This document shows positions 1 to 8,850 of a stretch of DNA of 64,000 nucleotides, piece after piece. The translations under genes were made by a program, and so were the position numbers. The stretch comes from Micromonospora alfalfae (lineage in GTDB: Bacteria > Actinomycetota > Actinomycetes > Mycobacteriales > Micromonosporaceae): positions 1 to 64,000 of the forward strand of contig NZ_JAKKFH010000034.1 of the NCBI RefSeq assembly GCF_022230925.1, written 5' to 3'. Every line of letters starts with the position of its first letter. Position 1 is the stretch's first letter. Below the pieces are notes generated by a model. The model searched no databases. It worked only from the letters and a program-made list of their open reading frames with translations, and had not been told where the DNA came from.

Positions 1-423
1 GACGGAGAGCGGGACGCGGACCTGGTGGTCGCCCAGGCCCGCGACTTCGTGGCCCAGAGGCCCGGCGGGCTGGAGGCCCCGATCGCGCAGGGCGGCACCA
101 CGGTCTCCGGTGGGCAGCGGCAGCGCCTGGCCATCGCCCGGGCCCTGGTCCGGCAACCGGAGATCTACCTCTTCGACGACTCGTTCTCCGCGCTCGACCT
201 GGGCACCGACGCGCGGCTGCGAGCGGCCCTGCGGCCGGTCACCGCACAGGCGGCTGTGGTCATCGTGGCCCAGCGGGTCTCCACGATCATCGACGCCGAT
301 CAGATCATCGTCCTGGAAAACGGAGGGGTCGTCGGAGTGGGACGACATGCGGAGTTGTTGGACACCTGCCCGACGTACGCCGAGATCGTGGCCTCGCAGC
401 AGACCACGGAGGTGGCGGCATGA
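1..423 (+). CDS. ABC exporter ATP-binding subunit, C-terminal fragment (gene starts before the window)
   Basis: This is the end of a nucleotide-binding domain; the first base of the window is already in frame. The ABC signature VSGGQRQR is near residue 36, followed by a Walker B region reading [11 protein letters not shown]. The residue that is normally the catalytic glutamate is aspartate, so this subunit should form a degenerate ATP site. The stop overlaps the start of the next exporter gene (ATGA, 420-423), so the two are translationally coupled and almost certainly form one heterodimer. In heterodimeric exporters such as TM287/288 one subunit is degenerate in this way. The substrate cannot be told from the sequence. 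Confidence 0.9.
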   Translation, partial: DGERDADLVVAQARDFVAQRPGGLEAPIAQGGTTVSGGQRQRLAIARALVRQPEIYLFDDSFSALDLGTDARLRAALRPVTAQAAVVIVAQRVSTIIDADQIIVLENGGVVGVGRHAELLDTCPTYAEIVASQQTTEVAA

Positions 424-2522
424 GCGAGCGTGACGAGCCGCGCACCGCGGCCGTACCCAGTCAGAAGCCGGCCGGCGACGGACGGACGCCGGACGAGACC
501 ACGCAGCAACCAGGCGGGGAAACCGCGCCGGAGACCGGCACTGGCGCGCCGACGCCGAAGCGGCTGCCCGGCGGTCAGCGCGGCGGCCCGGGATGGATGA
601 GCGCCGGAATGCCCGCCGAGAAGTCGATGAACTTCGGGCCGTCGGCCCGGCGGTTGCTCGGGCGGCTGCGCTCGCACCGACTGCACCTGGCCGCGATCAT
701 CACGTTGGCCCTGGTGAGTGTCGGGTTCAGCGTTGCCGGGCCGAAGATCCTCGGCCACGCCACCGACCTGATCTTCACTGGGGTGATCGGTCGGCAACTG
801 CCGGCAGGCACCACCGCCGAGCAGGCCGTCGCGGCGGCCCGGGCCAGCGGCAACAGCAGCTTCGCCGACATGCTGGCCCGGATGGACGTGGTGCCCGGGG
901 TGGGCATCGACTTCAGCGCCCTGAGTCGGGTGCTGCTGCTGGCGCTCGGGCTCTACCTGGCGGCGAGCCTGCTGTCCTGGTGGCAGGGTTGGCTGCTCAA
1001 CGGGGTGGTCCAGCGCACAGTGCTGCGGCTGCGCGCCGAGGTGGAGGAGAAGCTCAACCGGCTGCCGCTGCCCTACTTCGACAGGCAGCCGCGCGGTGAG
1101 CTGCTCAGCCGGGTCACCAACGACATCGACAACATCTCCACCAGCCTCCAGCAGACCCTCAGCCAGCTGCTCACCTCGCTGCTGACAGTCGTCGGCGTGC
1201 TGGCCGTGATGTTCTGGATCTCGCCGGTGCTGGCCCTGGTGGCCCTGGTCGCGGTGCCGCTGTCGGTGCTGGTCACCCAGCGCATCGCCAAGCGCTCGCA
1301 GAAGCAGTTCATCGCCCAGTGGACGCACACCGGCGAGTTGAACGGCCAGATCGAGGAGGCGTACACCGGTCATGAGCTGGTGAAGGTCTTCGGCCGGCAG
1401 CGTGAGGTCGAGGCCGCGTTCCACGCGAAGAACGAGGAGTTGTTCCGGGCCAGCTTCGGAGCGCAGTTCATCTCCGGGATCATCATGCCGTCGATGATGT
1501 TCATCGGAAACCTGAGCTACGTGGCGATCGCCGTGGTCGGCGGGCTGCGGGTCGCCTCCGGCACGATGAGCCTCGGTGACGTGCAGGCGTTCATCCAGTA
1601 CTCCCGCCAGTTCACCCAGCCGCTCACCCAACTCGCCTCGATGGCCAACCTGCTCCAGTCCGGGGTGGCGTCGGCCGAGCGGGTCTTCGCGGTGCTCGAC
1701 GCGGACGAGCAGACCCCCGACCCGGTCGCGCCGGCCCGGGTCACCGACCCGCACGGTCGGGTCGAGTTCGAGCACGTCTCGTTCCGCTACGAGCCGGACA
1801 AGCCGCTGATCGACGACCTTTCGCTGGTCGCCGAGCCCGGACACACGGTGGCCATCGTCGGCCCGACCGGTGCCGGCAAGACCACCCTGGTCAACCTGGT
1901 GATGCGGTTCTACGAGCTGGACGCGGGCCGGATCACGCTCGACGGGGTGGACATCACCACGATGCGCCGCGACGACCTGCGCGGCCGGATCGGCATGGTG
2001 CTCCAGGACACCTGGCTGTTCGGCGGCACCATCCGCGACAACATCGCCTACGGGCGACCGGACGCGACCGAGGAGGAGATCCTCGCCGCCGCCCGGGCCA
2101 CCTTCGTGGACCGGTTCGTGCGCAGCCTGCCCGACGGCTACGACACAGTCATCGACGAGGAGGGCAGCAACGTCAGCGCCGGCGAGAAGCAGCTCATCAC
2201 CATCGCACGGGCGTTCCTCGCCGAGCCGTCACTGCTGATCCTCGACGAGGCCACCAGCTCGGTGGACACCCGCACCGAGGTGCTGCTGCAACGGGCGATG
2301 GCCGCGCTGCGCTCAGACCGGACCAGCTTCGTGATCGCGCACCGGCTCTCCACCATCCGCGACGCCGACCTGATCCTGATGATGGAGGACGGTCGGATCG
2401 TCGAGCAGGGCACCCACGAGCAGTTGCTCGCCGCCCAGGGCGCGTACCACAGGCTCTACCGCTCGCAGTTCACCGGCGCGGTCGTCGACGACGAGCCGGC
2501 CGCCGAACCGGCGGCGGTCTAG
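420..2522 (+). CDS. ABC exporter, fused transmembrane and ATP-binding domains
   Basis: The 700-residue protein is a half-transporter of the type IV exporter fold. A Pro/Gly-rich N-terminus (about 1-75) is followed by a six-helix membrane domain (about 85-430) and an ATPase domain (about 445-680). Walker A reads GPTGAGKTT, the signature is the variant VSAGEKQL, and Walker [11 protein letters not shown] keeps the catalytic glutamate. It is therefore the catalytic partner of the degenerate subunit just upstream, with which it overlaps by four bases. Drug or lipid export is the usual role of such pairs; the cargo is unknown. Confidence 0.93.
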   Translation: MSERDEPRTAAVPSQKPAGDGRTPDETTQQPGGETAPETGTGAPTPKRLPGGQRGGPGWMSAGMPAEKSMNFGPSARRLLGRLRSHRLHLAAIITLALVSVGFSVAGPKILGHATDLIFTGVIGRQLPAGTTAEQAVAAARASGNSSFADMLARMDVVPGVGIDFSALSRVLLLALGLYLAASLLSWWQGWLLNGVVQRTVLRLRAEVEEKLNRLPLPYFDRQPRGELLSRVTNDIDNISTSLQQTLSQLLTSLLTVVGVLAVMFWISPVLALVALVAVPLSVLVTQRIAKRSQKQFIAQWTHTGELNGQIEEAYTGHELVKVFGRQREVEAAFHAKNEELFRASFGAQFISGIIMPSMMFIGNLSYVAIAVVGGLRVASGTMSLGDVQAFIQYSRQFTQPLTQLASMANLLQSGVASAERVFAVLDADEQTPDPVAPARVTDPHGRVEFEHVSFRYEPDKPLIDDLSLVAEPGHTVAIVGPTGAGKTTLVNLVMRFYELDAGRITLDGVDITTMRRDDLRGRIGMVLQDTWLFGGTIRDNIAYGRPDATEEEILAAARATFVDRFVRSLPDGYDTVIDEEGSNVSAGEKQLITIARAFLAEPSLLILDEATSSVDTRTEVLLQRAMAALRSDRTSFVIAHRLSTIRDADLILMMEDGRIVEQGTHEQLLAAQGAYHRLYRSQFTGAVVDDEPAAEPAAV

Positions 2523-2555
2523 AACATGTGGCAGCGCCCCGGGACGGCCGGCGAC

Positions 2556-3773
2556 TCAGCCCTGCGGCAGCAGGTCGGTCGCGCGGGCGGCGACCTGCCC
2601 GCCGATCAGGGCGAGAGCCTCGTCGGCGGGCATCGGCGCCAGGGCGCGGCCGCCGCGCAGGCGCAGCGCGAGGTGCCCGTCGGCCACCTCCCGGGCACCC
2701 AACACCCCGAGGTACGGGACGCGGCGGCTGACCGCGTCCCGTACCCGGGCGCCCAGCGAGCCGGCGGCGTCGACAGCGACCCGCAGGCCGGCGTCGCCCG
2801 CCCGTCGGGCCAGGTCGGCCGCCGCGTCGACCTGACCGTCGTTGACCGGCAGCAACACCAACTGGATGGGCGCGTACCAGGCCGGGAACGCCCCCTCGTG
2901 CACCTCGATGAGGTACGCGAACAGCCGCTCCATGCTGCCGACCAGGCTGCGGTGCACCATCACCGGCCGACGCCGGCTGCCGTCCGAGTCGGTGTACGAC
3001 AGGTCGAACCGTTCCGGCTTGTCGAAGTCCAGCTGGATGGTGGAGATGGTCGACTCCCGGCCTGCGGCGTCGACGATCTGAACGTCGATCTTCGGACCGT
3101 AGAAGGCGGCCTCCCCCGGCGCCTCGACGTACTCCACCCCGGCCAGCGCCTCCCGGAGCAACTCCTCGGCGCGGGCCCACTGCGCGTCGTCGCCGACGTA
3201 CTTCTCGCCCGGCCCGCGCAGCGACAGCCGGAACCCGGCCGGCCGGACACCGAGCGCGGCGTGCGCGGCACGGATCAGCCCGAGGATCTCGACGACCTCC
3301 GCGCCGACCTGCTCGGGGGCGCAGAAGGTGTGCGCGTCGTTGAGCGAGATGGCCCGGACCCGGGACAGCCCGCCGAGCACACCGGAGCGCTCCGAGCGGT
3401 ACATTCCGCCCAGCTCCGCGATCCGCAACGGCAGCTCCCGGTAGGAACGGCCCCGCGCGCGGAAGACCAACGCGTGGTGTGGGCAGAGCGCCGGCCGGAG
3501 CACGAACTCGTCGTCGGCGCTCAGCCGCATCGGCGGGAACATGTCGTCGGCGAAGTAACCGAGATGGCCGGAGAGTTCGAAGAGTTCCCGCTTGCCCAGT
3601 GGCGGCGAGTAGACGTGCTGGTGGCCGGAGCGGCGCTCCAACTCCCTGACGTACTCCTCGACGGCGTGCCGGGCGGCGGCGCCGGCCGGCAGCCAGATCG
3701 GCAGGCCGGCACCGGCCAGCGGGTCGGAGACGAAGAGGTCCAGCTCGCGGCCGAGCCTACGGTGGTCGATCAT
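2556..3773 (-). CDS. Threonyl-tRNA synthetase-like protein lacking TGS and editing domains
   Basis: About 405 residues match only the class II catalytic core and C-terminal anticodon-binding domain of ThrRS; full ThrRS is about 640-680 residues. The protein opens with MIDHRRLGRELDLF, which matches the first helix of the catalytic domain. The three zinc ligands that select threonine are present: Cys97 (in RPALCPHH), His148 (NDAHTFC) and His274 (VMVHRSLVGSMERL). Motif 2 (YRSERSG...RVRA) and motif 3 are intact. I chose the ATG at 3773 because AGGAG lies six bases upstream; a GTG at 3899 would add 42 low-complexity residues. It could be a second ThrRS, a resistance copy, or an enzyme that charges something other than tRNA. 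Confidence 0.85.
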   Translation of the reverse strand: MIDHRRLGRELDLFVSDPLAGAGLPIWLPAGAAARHAVEEYVRELERRSGHQHVYSPPLGKRELFELSGHLGYFADDMFPPMRLSADDEFVLRPALCPHHALVFRARGRSYRELPLRIAELGGMYRSERSGVLGGLSRVRAISLNDAHTFCAPEQVGAEVVEILGLIRAAHAALGVRPAGFRLSLRGPGEKYVGDDAQWARAEELLREALAGVEYVEAPGEAAFYGPKIDVQIVDAAGRESTISTIQLDFDKPERFDLSYTDSDGSRRRPVMVHRSLVGSMERLFAYLIEVHEGAFPAWYAPIQLVLLPVNDGQVDAAADLARRAGDAGLRVAVDAAGSLGARVRDAVSRRVPYLGVLGAREVADGHLALRLRGGRALAPMPADEALALIGGQVAARATDLLPQG

Positions 3774-4281
3774 GTCGGGCTCCTGGATCGGGTACGACCC
3801 GGAGGCGACCTGAGCTCCGAACGGCGCGCTGCCCTCGGGGGCGGATCGCCCCGGGGCCTGGTCGACTGTGGTTACGTCAGAGCGGCGCGCCGGGGACACC
3901 CGGCGTCGTGGTCATCACTACCGCGCTGCGCATACGGCGACAGTACCCGCGCGACGTTCGGGGATGCACCCGGATTTGCGGCGGAGGGGTGGGCCGCCGG
4001 CGCGGGACCCGCCGGCGGCCCTGGCGGCCGAATCGTCAGGAACGGGGGACCCGACGGGCATGGCCGCGCCGACAACGGTACGCCGACGAACGCCGTTCTG
4101 CCGCCCGCCCCGAACGGGTGGAACAGCCTCCGGGCCCGTCACCCGGCAGCGATCGGCCTCGTTGTAGCTGGGTGGCCCAGTCGTGTCGACGGTCACGACG
4201 GGCCGGGGCCGTCCACCGTGACGCCGGACACGACGTCAGGCTCAAGACACCCAATCGGCCGCATCCGGCGAGGTGGCAGGC
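3774..4281. other. Intergenic region with a GC-rich hairpin
   Basis: This 508-base stretch separates the divergent ThrRS-like and DedA genes, so it should hold both promoters. The only clear structure is a perfect 11-base inverted repeat, GGCCGCCGGCG at 3992-4002 and its complement at 4010-4020, with a seven-base loop. I see no convincing coding region beyond a possible N-terminal extension of the ThrRS-like gene (to 3899). Confidence 0.5.
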
Positions 4282-4911
4282 GTGCCCGAACTTCTGACTG
4301 ACGTCGCGTCGCCGACGTGGGCGTACCTGGTGCTGCTCGCGCTGCTGGTGGCGGACGCCTTCGTGCCGGTGATCCCCACCCAGATCGTCATGATCACCAG
4401 TGGTGCGCTCACCGTCTACGGCGGGCTCAGCCTGCCGGTCACCATCGCCGTCGGCGCGCTCGGCGTATTCGTCGGCGACCTGGCCTGTTACCTGCTCGGG
4501 CGCAGCGCACCGGATCGGCGGCAGCCCCGGCACGCCGAGCTGAGCCGCGCCCGCCGGGTCGCCAGCCGGGTCACCCAGGGTCTGCGACAACCCGGGCCGC
4601 TGGTCATCCTGCTCTGCCGGTTCGTGCCCGGCGGCCGGATGGCGGCCTGTTTCTCGGCCGGGCGCAGCCGCTACCCGTACCGCCTGTTCGTGCTCTACGA
4701 GGCCGTCGCCGCGCTGGGCTGGGCCACCTACGGCGCGCTGGTCGGGCACCTGGGCGGCACCGCACTGACCGAGTCGGCCTGGCGGCTGGCCATCATCGCC
4801 ACCGCCGCGGCGGCCGGCTTCGCCGCGGCGGGATGGGCGATGACAGTGGTCAGCGCCCGCCACGCCCGCGCCGCCGCCGCGGTGGCCGCGGTCGACGTCT
4901 CCATCGACTGA
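4282..4911 (+). CDS. DedA family membrane protein
   Basis: The roughly 209-residue protein is an integral membrane protein of the DedA/SNARE-associated family. Hydrophobic segments lie near 10-30, 40-70 and 125-195. The family fingerprint is visible in the N-terminal segment FVPVIPTQIVMITSGAL, the GD followed by YLLGR, and the CRFVPGGR motif near residue 115, which carries the conserved Arg and Gly. DedA proteins support membrane homeostasis and some act as lipid flippases. The GTG at 4282 is preferred because GAGG sits about eight bases upstream; a GTG at 4273 would add three residues. Confidence 0.82.
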   Translation: MPELLTDVASPTWAYLVLLALLVADAFVPVIPTQIVMITSGALTVYGGLSLPVTIAVGALGVFVGDLACYLLGRSAPDRRQPRHAELSRARRVASRVTQGLRQPGPLVILLCRFVPGGRMAACFSAGRSRYPYRLFVLYEAVAALGWATYGALVGHLGGTALTESAWRLAIIATAAAAGFAAAGWAMTVVSARHARAAAAVAAVDVSID

Positions 4912-4928
4912 GTGCCGCGCCCCAGCCT

Positions 4929-5003
4929 CCGCGATCTTGCACTTACTGTCCCGACAATCGGGGCATGCCACGCATTCGGACGACCGAAAGTGCAAGATCG
5001 CGG
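4929..5003. repeat. Long inverted repeat of the CGCGATCTTG family
   Basis: Two perfect 16-base arms, CCGCGATCTTGCACTT at 4929-4944 and its complement at 4988-5003, enclose 43 bases that contain a smaller CCGA/TCGG dyad. The element lies just after the DedA gene and before the DUF998 gene, both on the plus strand. It could act as a terminator, but related arms occur at 24649 and 26416, so it looks like a copy of a dispersed intergenic repeat. Confidence 0.8.
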
Positions 5004-5097
5004 CGGGTTGGCGGCAGTCCTCTAGGGGTGGTCCCGGGGAACTTTTTCGGTGGCTGTCCCGGATTCGGGTGGGGTGTCAGCGGCGACAGGCTGAGGC

Positions 5098-5748
5098 ATG
5101 CCTGTTCCCCGGAGTACCGGCCTGCTGGCCCTGGGCGGAATCGCCCTGGCGGCGCTGCTCACCGTGATCGGCCACCTCGAAGTCAACGACGACCTCAACC
5201 CGTGGGCGTTGACGATCAGCGACTTCGCGGTCTCCGACCGCGGCGGCGTCATCGACATCGCCATGGTGGTGCTCGCGCTCGCCACAGTGGCGTTGCTGTA
5301 CGGACTGCGCCGCGCCAGCCCACCCCGACCCCGCTCCGGTCGAACTGCCGAACTGCTGCTCGGCGCATGGGTGGGTGGGCTGCTGCTGGCCGCAGTGGTG
5401 CCGACGAACGAGCCGGGCACCGCCATGACCACCGCCGCCTACCTGCACCGGTACGCGTCGGTGATCGCCTTCCTGGCGTTGCCCGCTGCCGGTTGGCTGC
5501 TCGCCCGCCGACCTGACCTGACGCCCGCCGCCCGGATGCTACGCGCCCTGGTCCTGCTGAGCCTGGCCCTGGCGGCGGCGATGATCTGGTCCGCCTACCC
5601 CGGCGACCGGATGCTCATCGGCCTGGCCGAGCGCCTCCTGATCCTCACCGAGGTCGCGGTCCTGGCCACTGTAGCGACGACCCTGACCCGACCCGCACGG
5701 GTCGATCATGGAGTTGTGGTGCCTCACAAAAGGGGTGTGGCTGCGTGA
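5098..5748 (+). CDS. DUF998-like membrane protein
   Basis: The 216-residue protein has six predicted hydrophobic segments (about 7-25, 50-68, 85-103, 117-135, 147-164, 175-193). The loop after the first segment contains the pattern PWALTISDFAVSDRGG, as in the DUF998 family, whose function is unknown. The last codons (VDHGVVVPHKRGVAA) are encoded inside an inverted repeat (5701-5775), so the natural C-terminus may have been replaced by readthrough into that element. Confidence 0.7.
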   Translation: MPVPRSTGLLALGGIALAALLTVIGHLEVNDDLNPWALTISDFAVSDRGGVIDIAMVVLALATVALLYGLRRASPPRPRSGRTAELLLGAWVGGLLLAAVVPTNEPGTAMTTAAYLHRYASVIAFLALPAAGWLLARRPDLTPAARMLRALVLLSLALAAAMIWSAYPGDRMLIGLAERLLILTEVAVLATVATTLTRPARVDHGVVVPHKRGVAA

Positions 5749-5775
5749 AACGGCCACCACAAGTCCATGATCGAC
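5701..5775. repeat. Imperfect 21-base inverted repeat, possible terminator
   Basis: The arm GTCGATCATGGAGTTGTGGTG at 5701-5721 pairs with 5755-5775 with one mismatch; the loop is 33 bases. It spans the end of the DUF998-like gene and lies between that gene and the convergent quinone reductase gene. It may terminate both transcripts. The long matched arms differ from the CGCGATCTTG family and probably represent a second repeat family. Confidence 0.75.
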
Positions 5776-5788
5776 GAGGAGGGTCGGG

Positions 5789-7192
5789 TCACTCCAACTC
5801 GTGCAGCATGAGCTGGCGGGCCGCCTCGGTGATGGAGCCGGAAAGGCTCGGGTAGATCGTGATGGTCTGGGCCAGCTCGTTGACGGTGAGGTTGTTCTCC
5901 ACCGCCATGGTGATGGGCAGGATCAGCTCACTGGCCTTCGGAGCGACAACCACACCGCCGATCACCTGACCGCTGGCGGGACGGCAGAACAGCTTCACGA
6001 AACCGTCGGAGAGGTCATCCATCTTGGCCCGGGCGTTGCCGGACAGCGGCAGCATCACCTGCCGGGCCGGCACCTTGCCCGCGTCCACCTCGTCCTGCGA
6101 GACACCCACAGTGGCCAGCTCCGGGTCGGTGAAGACGTTCGCCGCGACGGTACGCAGCCGCAGCGGGCGGACCGCCTCACCGAGCGCGTGCCACATGGCG
6201 ATCCGGCCCTGCATCGCGGCGACGCTGGCCAGCAACAGCACTCCCGTGCAGTCGCCGGCGGCGTAGATGCCTGGCACGTTGGTCCGGGAAGCCCTGTCGA
6301 CAGTCAGGTAACCGCCCCGGCCCAGCTCCACCCCGTACTCGGTCAGACCCAGGTTCGCGGTGTTCGGGATCGACCCGACGGTGATCAGCGCGTGTGAGCC
6401 GGTCACCTTGCGGCCGTCGGACAGCTCGACCTCTACACCGTCGGCGGTACGCCGGACCGCGTCGGCCCGGGAGTTGTTGAGGATCTCCATGCCGCGGTTG
6501 CGGAACACCCGCTCGATGGCGGAGGCGGCGTCGGCGTCCTCGTGCGGCATCACCCGGTCCCGGCTGGAGACCAGGGTCACCTCGACCCCCATCGCCAGGT
6601 ACGCGCTGGCGAACTCCGCGCCGGTCACGCCGGACCCGACCACGATCAGGTGCTCGGGCAGCTCCGGCAGGTCGTACACCTGTCGCCACGTCAGGATCCG
6701 CTCACCGTCCGGTACGGCGGTGGGCAGTTGGCGGGGCGTCGAGCCGGTGGCCACCAGCACTGTTGACGCGTCGATCGAGTACTCCTCGCCGCCGTCGGCG
6801 GGGGTGACGACCACCCGGTGGGTGTGCCCGAGGGAGTCCTCGCCGAGCCGGGCGGTGCCGGCCACGAAGGTGACCCCCGCCTTCAGCAGCTTGGCGTGGA
6901 TGTCCGCGGACTGCGCCAGGGCCAGCCGCTTGACCCGCCCGTGCACCGCCCGCGCGTCGACGGTGACCGCCTCCAGGCCGTCCGAGTGCACCCCGAACTC
7001 CTCGGTGTCGCGGTAGCCGGTGACCACCCCCGAACTGGCGATGAAGGTCTTCGACGGTACGCAGTCCGACAGCACGCAGGCACCGCCGGCACCGTCGGCC
7101 TCCACCACTGTGACATCGGCGTCCAGCTGGGCGGCGACCAGTGCCGCCTCGTACCCGGCCGGCCCCCCGCCGATGATCACGATCCGGCTCAC
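5789..7192 (-). CDS. lpdA: NAD(P)H-quinone reductase, LpdA/Rv3303c type flavoprotein
   Basis: The 467-residue protein is a two-dinucleotide-domain FAD flavoprotein. It has GGGPAGYEAA near residue 8, a disulfide motif with Cys39 and Cys44, the NAD fold GSGVTGAEFA near residue 185, and YAAGDCTG near 310. The C-terminal His-Glu pair of true dihydrolipoamide dehydrogenases (HPTLSE) is replaced by YPSLSG, so it should not reduce lipoamide normally; Mtb Rv3303c, a quinone reductase, is a close parallel. The GTG at 7192 has GAAGGG eight bases upstream. Its position near an amidohydrolase, pmmB-like and upp genes matches the Mtb gene order. Confidence 0.85.
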   Translation of the reverse strand: MSRIVIIGGGPAGYEAALVAAQLDADVTVVEADGAGGACVLSDCVPSKTFIASSGVVTGYRDTEEFGVHSDGLEAVTVDARAVHGRVKRLALAQSADIHAKLLKAGVTFVAGTARLGEDSLGHTHRVVVTPADGGEEYSIDASTVLVATGSTPRQLPTAVPDGERILTWRQVYDLPELPEHLIVVGSGVTGAEFASAYLAMGVEVTLVSSRDRVMPHEDADAASAIERVFRNRGMEILNNSRADAVRRTADGVEVELSDGRKVTGSHALITVGSIPNTANLGLTEYGVELGRGGYLTVDRASRTNVPGIYAAGDCTGVLLLASVAAMQGRIAMWHALGEAVRPLRLRTVAANVFTDPELATVGVSQDEVDAGKVPARQVMLPLSGNARAKMDDLSDGFVKLFCRPASGQVIGGVVVAPKASELILPITMAVENNLTVNELAQTITIYPSLSGSITEAARQLMLHELE

Positions 7193-7298
7193 AGCGTTAG
7201 CCCTTCGTCCATGCTCACAGTGACTTTCTTCTCCCGAGCGCATTCGACACGCACTGTCGTATTCTCCCCCACCCGTCGGCCGGGCTATCGTCATCGCC

Positions 7299-7754
7299 GT
7301 GCGTCATCACGCCGCCTACGGCTCAAATCTCGACCCTGCCCGGATGCGTGCCTACTGTCCGCATTCGCCGATGGTGGGCACCGGCTGGCTGGAGGGCTGG
7401 CGGCTGACCTTCGCCGGGGCCGACGTGATCGGCTGGGAGGGCGCGGTGAGCACCCTCGTCGAGTCTCCCGGTGACCGGGTCTTCGTGGCGCTCTACGACA
7501 TCCACCCCTACGACGCGGGCCAACTCGACGAGATCGAGGGGGTGACCGCCGGCACGTACCGCAAGCTGCACGTGCGGGTCTCCACCCTCGACGGCGACGT
7601 GACCGCGTGGATCTACGTCTTCAACGGGTACGAGGGTGGCCTGCCGACCTCGTGGTACCTGTCGGAGATCGCGAACGCCGCCGAGAAGGCGGGCGCCCCG
7701 GACGACTACGTCACCGAGTTGCGGGCCCGCCCCACCGGCACCGCCTCGGCGTAG
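7299..7754 (+). CDS. Gamma-glutamylcyclotransferase-fold protein
   Basis: The 151-residue protein begins MRHHAAYGSNLDPARM, the glycine-rich YGSNL substrate loop of the AIG2/GGCT fold. A conserved acidic residue follows in the segment QLDEIEGVTAGTYRK, which corresponds to the family's catalytic-glutamate region. Such enzymes cyclise gamma-glutamyl groups to 5-oxoproline. It starts with GTG and is divergent from the lpdA-like gene with about 106 bases between them. Confidence 0.8.
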   Translation: MRHHAAYGSNLDPARMRAYCPHSPMVGTGWLEGWRLTFAGADVIGWEGAVSTLVESPGDRVFVALYDIHPYDAGQLDEIEGVTAGTYRKLHVRVSTLDGDVTAWIYVFNGYEGGLPTSWYLSEIANAAEKAGAPDDYVTELRARPTGTASA

Positions 7755-7829
7755 CAGCGCGTATCGCACGCCTCCAGTCTGCTCCCGCTGTCGAGCGCAG
7801 CGCCGTCCGGGCCGGACCGGGGTCGTCAA

Positions 7830-8789
7830 TCACACACCGGCCGCCGGAACGGAAAGCTCGTACATGTCGGTCCAGTGGGTTTCCCGCAGGCCCACCGACC
7901 GGTAGAGCGACAGCGGGGCGGTCGGGTTGGTGAGATCGACACCCAGGCCGACCGACCGCCGCCCCTTCTCGGCGTAGCGGGCGAAGGCGCGGCGCAGCAA
8001 CGCCGCACCCACTCCCCTACGCCGGTACGCGGACAGCACCGACAGACTCTTCACCCAGCCCGACTGCTGGTCGAGTGCCTGGTCCGAGGACTGCAACGCG
8101 CCGACCGGCACCCCGTCCACCTCGGCGACGAACCATTCGTCCCAGGCGGTCAGGTCGCCGATCCGGGCCCGCCACCGCTCGTACGACAGCGGCTCGTGGT
8201 CCGGGGTGTCGCCGAAGGCGGCCTCGTAGATCCGGTGGAACTGCACCAGGTCGGTCTCGTCGTCCGGGCGGACCTGTCGCACCGTCACGGCCGGTGGCCC
8301 GGCCTGCTCGTCGGGCAGGTCGATCAACGGCCGGCTCATCCGGACGTACCGCTTGACCAGGGCGAACCCCAGCCCGCGCAGGGCGTGTTCCCAGTCGCGT
8401 TCCGGGGCGAAGACCGCGCAGCGGACGGTGAGTGACGGCAGACCCCGCTCGGCAGCGCGCTCGGCGACCCGGTCCAGTTGGCGGAGCAGCAACGGCACGC
8501 GGACGGCGGCGGCCCGTACCGGGTCGACGTAGACCTCCACGAACTCCCTGCCCACCCCGGTCGGGTTGTCCAGCGTCGCCCAGCCGACAACTGTGTCGTC
8601 CGGGTCGATGGCCAGCCAGGAGTCCCGGGTCGGGTCGAAGTGGGGGCCGGTCAGCGACGCAGCGACGTCCTCGGCGTCGAAATCGGGATGGCCGATGGCA
8701 AAGGTGTCGGCGGCGTGCACCACCGCGAGGATCGCCGGCACGTCGTCGAGGGTGGGTCGGCGCGTCGTCCAACCAGCGGGAAGGGTCAC
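7830..8789 (-). CDS. Tandem-domain GNAT acetyltransferase
   Basis: About 319 residues comprise two GNAT folds. The N-terminal one (about 1-150) is degenerate. The C-terminal one (about 165-315) contains the acetyl-CoA loop RRRGVGAALL after VKSLSVLSAY, and ends with VDLTNPTAPLSLYRSVGL, the usual last strands. Double-GNAT proteins of this type include mycothiol synthase relatives, but the length and sequence do not show that activity here. The GTG at 8789 is preferred over 8831 because the fold begins a few residues later. Confidence 0.8.
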   Translation of the reverse strand: MTLPAGWTTRRPTLDDVPAILAVVHAADTFAIGHPDFDAEDVAASLTGPHFDPTRDSWLAIDPDDTVVGWATLDNPTGVGREFVEVYVDPVRAAAVRVPLLLRQLDRVAERAAERGLPSLTVRCAVFAPERDWEHALRGLGFALVKRYVRMSRPLIDLPDEQAGPPAVTVRQVRPDDETDLVQFHRIYEAAFGDTPDHEPLSYERWRARIGDLTAWDEWFVAEVDGVPVGALQSSDQALDQQSGWVKSLSVLSAYRRRGVGAALLRRAFARYAEKGRRSVGLGVDLTNPTAPLSLYRSVGLRETHWTDMYELSVPAAGV

Positions 8790-8850
8790 GGCAGGACATC
8801 CTGGCAGCCGCTCGGCTCCGACGCCGCCCATTTTCCGGCCGCCGGCAGGC

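Noticed and set aside
300-1844. Long open frame on the minus strand opposite the ABC exporter
   Set aside because: It is a His/Arg/Gln-rich shadow of the real exporter frame, as happens throughout high-GC DNA; it shows no domain.
2526-4301. Plus-strand 591-residue frame opposite the ThrRS-like gene
   Set aside because: Composition is shadow-like and the minus strand has clear class II synthetase motifs.
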